In this document: positions 1 through 6,660 of the stretch, one piece after another
How positions within the stretch are numbered: position 1 is the stretch's first letter
Layout of the letters: each line of letters starts with the position of its first letter
Position numbers and translations under genes: made by a program
The notes under the pieces: generated by a model
The model's input: the letters and a program-made list of their open reading frames with translations, nothing else
The model's database searches: none
Told to the model about the DNA's origin: nothing
Source: Paracoccaceae bacterium
GTDB lineage: Bacteria; Pseudomonadota; Alphaproteobacteria; Rhodobacterales; Rhodobacteraceae
NCBI GenBank assembly: GCA_022824005.1
Contig: JAJEBG010000023.1
Location: forward strand, 1 to 64,000
Direction: 5' to 3'
DNA length: 64,000 nt

Positions 1-564
1 GATCCGCTGGCGGTCGGTGAAGTTCCTGCCGGCGCCGGTGTGCCAGTGAGGCCGGCCCGGCGCGAAGTTGAACCACAGCTTCTCGGTGACGACGCAGGCC
101 TGGTTGCTGACCTGGATCTCGAAAGAGCGCCAGTCGGCCAGATGCGCGTCGTAGAGCCGGGAGGGATAGCCGGAGACCATCACCTGGCACGGCAGCGACT
201 TCAGGATCTCGAGGAGCGCGAAATGGTCGTCGTCCGTGTAGTCGAAGCGGTAGCGGCGTTGCGACCTGCGCGTCGACTGCACGTAGGGCGGGTCGCTGTA
301 AACCAGCTCGTCCCCCTCGAACGGAAAGTCGGCCAGGAACCCGTGGCAGCAGCCGTGAACCAGTTCCACGTCATGGTCGCAGCGGAACCCGTCGATCGCC
401 CGGCGGTTGAGATCGATCCCGATGTTGCGCAGCGCTGGCGGCTTGCGCTTCATGATCGCGCCGCCCCCAAGGTGCGACTCGATGAAGACGCGATGCCGGG
501 GCATGGCGCTCACGATGGCCTGGCATAGACCTGGCGTCGCTTTCGACCCGAACCATGCCCCCAT
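1..564 (-). CDS. Dam/D12-class adenine-specific DNA methyltransferase, 3' end cut by window edge
   Basis: This frame stays open for 188 codons and runs off the left edge, so only the N-terminal part is present. Visible motifs are WFGSK at residues 4-8 (the family's motif X region), an F-x-G-x-G-like turn ESHLGGGAIM at 29-38 (SAM-binding motif I) and the catalytic DPPY at 91-94. The order X-I-IV is that of the D12/Dam class of N6-adenine methyltransferases. The ATG follows a GGGGAGG ribosome site by 8 bases and overlaps the stop of a short upstream frame (TGATG). The stretch is clearly richer in G+C than the rest of the window. Such enzymes often sit on phages and plasmids as orphan methylases, and no restriction partner is visible. 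Class is confident; target site unknown. Confidence 0.8.
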   Translation of the reverse strand, partial: MGAWFGSKATPGLCQAIVSAMPRHRVFIESHLGGGAIMKRKPPALRNIGIDLNRRAIDGFRCDHDVELVHGCCHGFLADFPFEGDELVYSDPPYVQSTRRSQRRYRFDYTDDDHFALLEILKSLPCQVMVSGYPSRLYDAHLADWRSFEIQVSNQACVVTEKLWFNFAPGRPHWHTGAGRNFTDRQRI

Positions 565-914
565 CAAGACGTCCTCCCCGAAAAGATCGATCCCGAATCG
601 GACATAGAATGTCAGGTCTATAACGTTAAACGGAAATCCACGGCACGGCAGACGGGCCGCTACCGAAATCGGCACAGTCGGGATCGTCGGTCGGCTCGAA
701 CAAGCACAAGGCGCTGGAGCGCGTCCCGCGAAAACGCTTCGGAGCCGTCGCCAAGGGTCGGAAAGGAGAACCCGGGCTGACGACCCAAACGGGTCTCGCC
801 GACCGCAAACCGCACATCCGGCCTCGGCAGAAAATGGTTGACGATGAAAAGAGAAAGGGCCTGATCCGAACGACGTGAGGCAGAAAAATCAAAGCTCAAG
901 TGTGGCCCGAGCAG
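565..914. other. GC-rich stretch without a confident gene, ending at the junction
   Basis: No gene is recognised. The plus strand has an open frame from about 630 to a TGA at 876-878, basic and rich in Lys/Arg, with no ATG or obvious ribosome site near its 5' end. Two overlapping minus-strand frames (626-892, 660-899) also show no family signal. The composition matches the methyltransferase segment to the left and not the chromosome to the right. Confidence 0.4.
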
Positions 915-1524
915 TTACCTAAATTCTTCATTTAAGGGGGCCCCGCCCACCAGTACGCCATAGTTGTCGCGCATTTGCAGCTCAACCAAGCGGTCAATGA
1001 CGATTCTCATATGGGGCATCGTGGTTGTCAGGAGGGCTGACACTCCGAGAATATCGGGCTTCTCAGTTTCAAGAGTCCCAATGTAATTTTCGACCGGATT
1101 ATTGATGCCAAGATCAACCACGTCGAAACCCGCCCCTTCCATCATCATAAATACGAGATTCTTACCGATATCATGAATGTCACCCTTGACCGTAGCAATG
1201 ACAATTTTTCCCATTCGGAGGGGCCCCGGTCTCGATCAGTAAAGACTTGAGGATCGACACGCTGGCTTTCATGGCATTGGTGGCGAGTAGGACTTCAGGA
1301 ACAAATAGGATTCTATCTCGGAAATTAATGCCGGCGATCCTCACTCCCTCAACGAGGGCTTTGGTTAAGATATTTTAGGGTTTCCAATCGCGCTTCAACA
1401 GAATGTAAACGCCGTCTTCAATTTTCTCCTTCAGACCATCATAGAGGTCGTCATGCATTTGAAGAATCAATTCTTTGTCATTGAGTTCCGAGAGAATGAG
1501 ATCATCATGAGTATCTGTCGACAT
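915..1524 (-). pseudogene. Corrinoid (B12-binding) methyltransferase-associated protein, broken
   Basis: The minus strand reads as an MtbC/MttC-type corrinoid protein damaged in three places. The N-terminal helical domain starts at ATG 1524 and runs to RDWKP. An in-frame TAA follows (about 1376-1378), after which the same frame continues with ILTKALVEGVRIAG. Near 1205-1212 an extra base in a G/A run shifts the frame. The B12-binding domain continues as GDIHDIGKN, with the cobalt-ligand His in DxHxxG. The protein stops after GGAPLNEEF, about 20 residues short of the usual C-terminus, at the point where the GC-rich segment begins. Intact relatives carry methyl groups in methylamine, dimethylglycine or methionine-type transfer. 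Sequencing errors could explain the stop and frameshift but not the truncation. Confidence 0.8.
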
Positions 1525-1660
1525 CACAGGCTCTGTCTGTTGCTATCTCCCTTGTCCCATTTGCGCCTCGGAGGATTTGCCATGATTATTCAACAAAAAA
1601 TTGTCCGGTACCAAATTTTGGATATCGTTGACCATCAAGAGGGCCATTCGTGAGGTCTCG

Positions 1661-2107
1661 TTATGGTGTAGATGTGTCGCCAATTGCCGGTTGTTTGGCG
1701 GCCAATTGACGAATGCGGGCGACCATGGACGCTAAACCGTTGGAGCGTTGCGCGGTCAGATGGTCGCGCAACCCCAAACGACCGAGTTCGGCGTGGGCAT
1801 CGATTCGCCCTACCTCATTAAAAGGAACGTCGTTATAGAGAGCCTGCAGGATGGCGATTAAACCTCTAACAATCATCGCATCACTTTCTCCCCTGAAAGT
1901 GAAGACTGTCTGTCCGGCTTTTTGGCAAATCTCCGGGAAGATCCAGACTTGACTCGCGCAACCTTCAACTTTGGTGCCTGAATGCCGATGATCGTCGGGT
2001 AAGGGTTCGAGCGTCTTGCCGAGATCAATGACATATCGGTACCGGTCATTCCATTCGTCAAGAAACTCAAAATCATTGACGATATGTTCAAACGCGTCTT
2101 GGGCCAT
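1661..2107 (-). CDS. sufE: SufE-family cysteine desulfuration protein
   Basis: SufE accepts persulfide sulfur from the cysteine desulfurase SufS and passes it to the SufBCD scaffold for iron-sulfur cluster assembly in the cytoplasm. About 148 residues, usual size. The conserved segment KVEGCASQVWI (about residues 46-56) contains the sulfur-accepting Cys. The C-terminal helical part with LGLRDHLTAQRSNGL is typical of the family. ATG at 2107 is preferred over the in-frame GTG at 2110. No other suf gene lies in the window, so it is a stand-alone copy, as is common in alphaproteobacteria. Confidence 0.9.
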   Translation of the reverse strand: MAQDAFEHIVNDFEFLDEWNDRYRYVIDLGKTLEPLPDDHRHSGTKVEGCASQVWIFPEICQKAGQTVFTFRGESDAMIVRGLIAILQALYNDVPFNEVGRIDAHAELGRLGLRDHLTAQRSNGLASMVARIRQLAAKQPAIGDTSTP

Positions 2108-2200
2108 CACTTATTCCTTACATCAATAGGTCAAATGAGACGTCTTGATTTATCATCTACCCGATGATATGTCATCTTTGGTCTGATGGGTCGCCTATTG

Positions 2201-2222
2201 TTGTCTGGTAGCGTCCAGACAA
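2201..2222. promoter_or_regulatory. Perfect 8-bp inverted repeat upstream of the lipoprotein gene
   Basis: TTGTCTGG (2201-2208) and CCAGACAA (2215-2222) are exact inverted copies around a 6-base loop, TAGCGT. The repeat ends 30 bases before the ATG at 2253 and just before the ribosome site. It could be a leader-mRNA hairpin or the operator of a dimeric regulator. There is no T-run after it, so it is not an intrinsic terminator. Confidence 0.4.
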
Positions 2223-2252
2223 ATCCATCGTAGTTTACAGAGGAACAAAAAA

Positions 2253-2723
2253 ATGAAGAAATTTCTTGGTCTATCCATCCTCTTGATGGGGCTTGTAGGA
2301 TGTTCGGGCATAGAAATGCCGAGCGTAAACCCCATGAATTGGTTTGACCGTGAAGCCCGGCAGCCGACGCCAACCGAAACACAAGAAGTGATCGTTGTGG
2401 ACAACCGCGAACTTTTGCCTCAAGTGACAGAAGTCTCAAGACTGCCTATCTCAAATGGGATGATTCTGTTGGCAAAAGGTTTGCCACCGACCCAAGGTTT
2501 TTGGAGTCCAGTTCTTGTTCCGACCAATAACGAACTCCCTCTGGATGGATATTTGAATTATGAACTTCGGGCTACCGGTCCTACTGATCAAGTCGTTGAA
2601 GGATCGGAGGACAGTCGAGAATTGCAGGCAGCCCGCACCATTACAGCTGACAAGCTTAACGGCGTGATTGGCATTCGGGTAATCGCCCTGGCCAACAATA
2701 TGACGATCACGGTCGAAGGTTGA
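2253..2723 (+). CDS. Small lipoprotein of unknown function
   Basis: 156 residues with a clear lipoprotein signal: basic MKK, a hydrophobic core and the lipobox LVGC with Cys at residue 17, so it should be lipid-anchored in the envelope. The mature part begins with SGIEMPSVNPMNWFDRE and has no cysteine pairs, membrane segments or recognised catalytic motif. An AGAGGAAC ribosome site precedes the ATG, and an inverted repeat lies just upstream. It converges on rnd with a 17-base overlap at the stops. The opening resembles hypothetical lipoproteins of marine alphaproteobacteria, but I cannot name a family. Confidence 0.75.
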   Translation: MKKFLGLSILLMGLVGCSGIEMPSVNPMNWFDREARQPTPTETQEVIVVDNRELLPQVTEVSRLPISNGMILLAKGLPPTQGFWSPVLVPTNNELPLDGYLNYELRATGPTDQVVEGSEDSRELQAARTITADKLNGVIGIRVIALANNMTITVEG

Positions 2724-3873
2724 TAAGGTGAATTTTATCTTGCTCAATGGTGAGAGCCGCCTCACCTCGGCATAGCAATAAGGCGTCTTCTCCAAACAAT
2801 TCACGACGCCAACCCTTGAGGGGTTTGGCTTCAGGATTGCCGGCCGCTATATCTTGAAGATCGTCCACTTTGGCGATCATTTGTTCGGCCACTCCACAAT
2901 CTTGAGATTTCATTGTCAAGAGCACCTTCAATAGTTCGATGTTGTAGGGTGTGCGGTGCTGGAATGGCCTCTTTTGCTGATCCTTGAAACAGGTCTCATG
3001 TGACTCGGCCCATCGCAGGACGTCGAGAACCTGTTTGTCGATTTGAGTGCGTCGTTTCGATCGATCAAAGGAGCGCACTTCTTTCAGTTCTGCGATTGAT
3101 GTCGGCATACGATGGGCAATTTGACACAAGACCTCATCACGCATAATCCAATGACGCGGCACATTCTCTTGTTGGGCTTTTTGTTCGCGTAGTTTGGCCA
3201 ATCCGTAAATGGCCGCTTGGTATAGCGGCTTTCCCCTCCGTCCTTTTACCTTCTTCCATGCGTCATCGGGATCGGTGATATAATTTGACGTTGAGGTCAA
3301 CGCAGCCAAGTCTTCCTTGATCCAGGTTATGCGCCTTGATTCCTCGATTTTTTTCTCAATTTTAAGAAAAATATGACGCAAATGATCAACATCAGCGGCC
3401 GCGTAGCTGAGTTGGCTAGCCGATAGAGGGCGACGGCTCCAGAGGGTCATCGTTGAACTTTGGTCAGGTGAGATATTCAATAGACCTTTTACAAGCCCAG
3501 CGTAGCTCGCTTGGTATCCGTATCCGCACACGCGAGCCGCAATTTGCGTATCAAAGACGGGTTTTGGCAAATCACCCAATTCTTGGTAGAAGATTTCCAT
3601 ATCTTGATGCGCCGCGTGCATGACCTTGATCAACCGGGGATTGGAAAAGATGGATTGAAGTGGTGCCAAGTCCATATTGGGCGAAAGGACATCAAACAGG
3701 GCGATTTCATCATAGGACTCGGAGAGAATGGCCATCTGTAAGAGACACAATTTGGGATAATAGGTGTTGTCACGAATAAATTCTGTATCCATCGTGACAA
3801 ATCGGCAGCGATTCGCCTTTTGACAGAAATTTTCAAGTTCCGCCGTGGTTTTGAAAAGGTGAAATTTTGCCAA
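2707..3873 (-). CDS. rnd: Ribonuclease D
   Basis: A 3'-to-5' exoribonuclease that trims tRNA and other stable RNA 3' ends. 388 residues, standard length. The DEDDy exonuclease signature is complete: D29/E31 in MDTEF, D91 in HAAHQDMEIF, and Tyr157 with Asp161 in SYAAADVDHL. A helical HRDC-type region (about 205-290), with the usual IAHRMPTS segment, follows. The first codon is TTG at 3873; the nearest internal ATG (residue 28) would remove the first strand, so TTG is preferred. It diverges from dtd across a 169-base AT-rich gap that probably holds both promoters. Confidence 0.92.
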   Translation of the reverse strand: MAKFHLFKTTAELENFCQKANRCRFVTMDTEFIRDNTYYPKLCLLQMAILSESYDEIALFDVLSPNMDLAPLQSIFSNPRLIKVMHAAHQDMEIFYQELGDLPKPVFDTQIAARVCGYGYQASYAGLVKGLLNISPDQSSTMTLWSRRPLSASQLSYAAADVDHLRHIFLKIEKKIEESRRITWIKEDLAALTSTSNYITDPDDAWKKVKGRRGKPLYQAAIYGLAKLREQKAQQENVPRHWIMRDEVLCQIAHRMPTSIAELKEVRSFDRSKRRTQIDKQVLDVLRWAESHETCFKDQQKRPFQHRTPYNIELLKVLLTMKSQDCGVAEQMIAKVDDLQDIAAGNPEAKPLKGWRRELFGEDALLLCRGEAALTIEQDKIHLINLRP

Positions 3874-4042
3874 GAGTTATCCCGTCTGAAGCCGACCGTT
3901 TCATAATGTTATATGAGATTGATTGAGAGAACAGGTTGAATTTTGCCAATTGTATTCTTGCTAAACGAAAGATTTCTTATTGTTTATTTTCAATTGTCAC
4001 AAGAAAAGCCCTTAGGCTTCGATTCTGCAGTGAGGTCAAGAA

Positions 4043-4480
4043 ATGCGTGTTTTGATTCAAAGAGTCGCCTCGGCTTCCGTCGAAATTGATGGTGAAGTCA
4101 TCTCGCAAATCAAACAAGGATTGTTGGTCTTTTATTGCGCGATGAAAGATGACTCGGTTCAACAGATACCGCCGATGGCGCGCAAAATTACCCATCTTCG
4201 GCTCTTTTCTGACAGCGATGGAAAAATGAATAACTCCCTATTGGATGTCGCCGGAAGTTGTTTGGTGGTCAGTCAATTTACCCTCGCGGCCGACCTCTCA
4301 CGTGGTCACCGGCCCAGTTTTTCAAATGCCGCCCCTATCAAATTGGCCGAATGCTTATATAATACACTCATTGACGAATTACGTTCCTATTGCCCCGTTG
4401 AAGCAGGGCGTTTTGCCGCTGATATGCAGGTCAAAATCAACAATGATGGCCCTGCCACGCTGTGGCTAGATTTCCAATAG
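4043..4480 (+). CDS. dtd: D-aminoacyl-tRNA deacylase
   Basis: It hydrolyses D-amino acids (such as D-Tyr) from mischarged tRNA, a proofreading step in translation. 145 residues, the usual size. It begins MRVLIQRV and has the catalytic-loop motif SQFTL at 77-81 and the second conserved loop NDGP at 134-137. In most relatives the latter is followed by VT; here it is AT. The start is the only reasonable ATG. The 3' end overlaps the minus-strand antitoxin-like gene by 15 bases. Confidence 0.93.
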   Translation: MRVLIQRVASASVEIDGEVISQIKQGLLVFYCAMKDDSVQQIPPMARKITHLRLFSDSDGKMNNSLLDVAGSCLVVSQFTLAADLSRGHRPSFSNAAPIKLAECLYNTLIDELRSYCPVEAGRFAADMQVKINNDGPATLWLDFQ

Positions 4481-4822
4481 AGGGTTTAGACTTGCGTCGG
4501 CACCACTCACATAGGGAGAGGTTTCTGCGGAAAAAAAGGCGCAATCGCGTTCAATGGCTGGGCACGGCGATCTTGGAATTGCGCTGATCCACGGCGGGGG
4601 TTCGCATCCCAATCCATCCTCACGGGCCATCTGTGCTCGATCAACTGGACGAGGCTCATTTTCATCAACCGCATCGGCAGGAACAAGGTACCCCACGCAT
4701 TCATTGTTTTTGAGAATTGCCATGGGTTTACCAGATGCCTTGTCAAAATCCTTCGTAGGTTCGCGCAGTTCGGTGATCCCAACAGTACGGTCGGTAAGAA
4801 GACGTTTCATCAGATTGCTCAT
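4466..4822 (-). CDS. Phd/YefM-like antitoxin-like protein, no toxin partner seen
   Basis: The segment TVGITELREPTKDF followed by GKPMAILKNNECVGYLVP matches the N-terminal DNA-binding fold of Phd/YefM-type antitoxins (pattern T-V-x-I-S-E-L ... P-V-A-V-L-N-x-N-x-P-x-x-Y-L-V). The frame is open from 4933, but homology begins near Met at 4822 or 4810, and 4822 was taken. The C-terminal half after PADAV is rich in Pro, Cys and Ser and is not a recognisable toxin-binding tail. No RelE/ParE/Doc-like gene is found on either side: dtd is downstream, and tRNA-Asn and poorly coding DNA are upstream. It may be a solitary regulator or a decayed module. Confidence 0.5.
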   Translation of the reverse strand: MSNLMKRLLTDRTVGITELREPTKDFDKASGKPMAILKNNECVGYLVPADAVDENEPRPVDRAQMAREDGLGCEPPPWISAIPRSPCPAIERDCAFFSAETSPYVSGADASLNPLLEI

Positions 4823-4933
4823 GTGTGTGAATAATTCCCTTTCAAGAGGTGGAAGAGACGCCCAAAACGCTTCGGCAAGCCATTCAAAGGGCTGCCAGTG
4901 CACAGTTTGAGTTGCGGTATGTTCCCTTATCAC

Positions 4934-5300
4934 AGCACTGGTTAACTATTGGTATCCTCGTCCCCGAACAGTTGGCGAAATACAACCAGCGACGCGGGCT
5001 ATGCATTGCATGATCCCTGCCAGAATCTTCCTGACGGTCACAATGCGGAGGTGGGGAGTAAGCACAATGGCTGTACTGGTTAATCTTTCGGACAATTTTG
5101 CCCGCCATATAGAGTATTTCTTCAGTGATCTGGGAAAGTCGTGTCTTGAAGCCAAATCTCTGGTTTCGGCCGCCTTGCTAGCTGTGAGCTTGGTTCAGAA
5201 AACCCTGTTTTCAAAGTGGATCAAACCCTAAAGGTGCACAAAATAAAGCATAGAAAATCAGCGCATAGCAATGTGATTTGAGAGACCGAAAAAGAAACAA
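4934..5300. other. Weakly coding stretch between antitoxin-like gene and terminator
   Basis: About 370 bases with no recognisable family on either strand. The only item with any support is the 54-codon plus-strand frame at 5067-5231, listed separately. The minus-strand frames here show no family signal. Confidence 0.3.
5067..5231 (+). CDS. Candidate 54-residue small protein
   Basis: ATG at 5067 follows a purine-rich GGAGGTGGGGAG site by about 8 bases, a better ribosome site than most in the window. The product begins MAVLVNLSDNFARHIEYF and has a hydrophobic stretch SAALLAVSLVQ near residues 35-45. It is a possible small membrane-associated protein. I recognise no family; size and context resemble the short DUF1127-like proteins common in alphaproteobacteria, but the motif of that family is absent. 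Coding status is uncertain. Confidence 0.3.
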   Translation: MAVLVNLSDNFARHIEYFFSDLGKSCLEAKSLVSAALLAVSLVQKTLFSKWIKP

Positions 5301-5324
5301 GGCTTAGCAAATTCATGCTAAGCC
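5301..5324. terminator. Bidirectional intrinsic terminator beside tRNA-Asn
   Basis: GGCTTAGCA (5301-5309) and TGCTAAGCC (5316-5324) form a perfect 9-bp stem with a 6-base loop. On the minus strand the stem is followed by TTGTTTCTTTTT, ending the tRNA-Asn transcript. On the plus strand it is followed by TTTGTTTTTG, so it can act in both directions. Confidence 0.8.
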
Positions 5325-5335
5325 TTTGTTTTTGT

Positions 5336-5410
5336 TGGCTCCGGCGGTAGGGATCGAACCTACGACCAATTGATTAACAGTCAACTGCTCTACCGCTGAG
5401 CTACGCCGGA
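5336..5410 (-). tRNA. tRNA-Asn(GUU)
   Basis: The reverse complement folds as a complete cloverleaf of 75 nt including an encoded CCA. The acceptor stem is TCCGGCG/CGCCGGA with discriminator G. The D arm contains AGCTCAGCGGTAGAGC, the anticodon loop CTGTTAA gives anticodon GTT, and the T arm carries GGTTCGATCC. A strong hairpin terminator lies immediately downstream at 5301-5324. Confidence 0.97.
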
Positions 5411-5459
5411 ACATCGTCAAACTGTTATCTGACACATCTTTGTTTGTCTACTCTGTTTA

Positions 5460-6392
5460 TCAAGCCAAAGGGCAAAAATACTTGGCATGGAGATGCGGCA
5501 TCGTCGTGGTCTTAACCAAGCCCCTATTCATTAAATCAATGAGATGTGCCAAAACCGTCTTCGTGGCCAATGGTTTGAGAGGTGGCGGCAAATCAATATA
5601 AATTTTTGTCACTAATTCTTGTGGTGAAAGTGTATGGCCACGCAATGCCGAGAGTATTTGCTCTTCGCGCTCGAGCCGATGTTCTATCTGAAATTGAATC
5701 ATCGCTTGGGGATCGTCAATTGGCCCACCATGACCAGGATAAAGCACGCTCTCCCCCCGCCCCTGCAACTTCTTCAGCGACGCGATAAAATCAGTCATGT
5801 TGCCAAATGGCGGAGAGATGACCGACGTTGACCCATTCATAATGTGATCCCCCGTCAGAAGGGCACGACCGTTGGTGAAGGAAAAACATACGTGATCCTC
5901 AAGATGACCGGGCGTCCAAATCACTCTAATTTCCCAACCTTCATCGCTTTGAATGATGTCATCATCGTCAATGAATTTGTCACAAACAAAGGTTGGGTCA
6001 ATCCCACTTCCTCGCCTATCTTGCTCATCATAGGATAAGAGCGATCGTTGTTTGTGATGCGCATACACGGTGGCATCAGTCAGTTTTTTGATCTCGTGTG
6101 TCAATTCTGTATGGTCAATGTGGGAATGAGTCACAAGAATCTTTGTGAGTCGTGCATCGCCAATAGCGGCGCGTATGGCATGGAGATGGGATTTTAGATT
6201 GGGGCCCGGGTCAATGAGAGCAATTTCGGATTGTCCGATAAGGTAGGTATTGGTGCCGGTCAATGTCATCAATGACGAATTAGGGGCGACAATGCGCCGT
6301 AGCATAGGTTGAAGTCTTACCGATTGACCGTGCTTTGGTCTAAATTCACGGTTGAAGGGTGACGACAATGAGGCGGTTCCAATCCAATTCAC
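5460..6392 (-). CDS. Metallo-beta-lactamase-fold hydrolase with C-terminal winged helix
   Basis: About 310 residues. The zinc-binding signature HSHIDH is at 89-94, preceded by the strand segment IDPGPN (60-65). A later TPGHLEDH, a LTGDHI box and a PGHGG segment supply the remaining metal ligands. The C-terminal 70 residues (LEREEQILSALRG onward) resemble the small helical domain of the LACTB2-like branch. That branch includes hydrolases and nucleases of varied substrate, so the reaction is not assigned. The first codon is GTG at 6392; Met30 at 6305 is an alternative that keeps the whole fold. tRNA-Asn lies just downstream. Confidence 0.8.
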   Translation of the reverse strand: MNWIGTASLSSPFNREFRPKHGQSVRLQPMLRRIVAPNSSLMTLTGTNTYLIGQSEIALIDPGPNLKSHLHAIRAAIGDARLTKILVTHSHIDHTELTHEIKKLTDATVYAHHKQRSLLSYDEQDRRGSGIDPTFVCDKFIDDDDIIQSDEGWEIRVIWTPGHLEDHVCFSFTNGRALLTGDHIMNGSTSVISPPFGNMTDFIASLKKLQGRGESVLYPGHGGPIDDPQAMIQFQIEHRLEREEQILSALRGHTLSPQELVTKIYIDLPPPLKPLATKTVLAHLIDLMNRGLVKTTTMPHLHAKYFCPLA

Positions 6393-6660
6393 AGATTAAA
6401 TGATTGACCATTTGGCGTTATCCTTTCAGGCATGAACGCAATACCGGAGAAAGTCAATATCACCAGAATTAGGTTAACCCACTCAATGGGAGGGAGAGAA
6501 TCATCTATGGTCAATCAAATTGACGCGCCTCGGAGAATCTTATCTGTCTGCCATCCCAATTGGCATTTGCATTGGCCGTTGGAAGTTCTCATAACTGACG
6601 CCATGGAATACCCCTCTCACTTTCCATCCTTGCCGAACGTCAAAAATTGAGCTCTCACCT

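Noticed and set aside
40-528. Long plus-strand open frame of 162 codons at the left edge
   Set aside because: It lies opposite the methyltransferase frame, which has DPPY and other family motifs and a ribosome site. GC-rich DNA gives long shadows.
1543-1647. 34-codon minus-strand frame beginning MALLMVNDIQN between sufE and the corrinoid pseudogene
   Set aside because: No convincing ribosome site and no family recognised; could equally be a chance frame.
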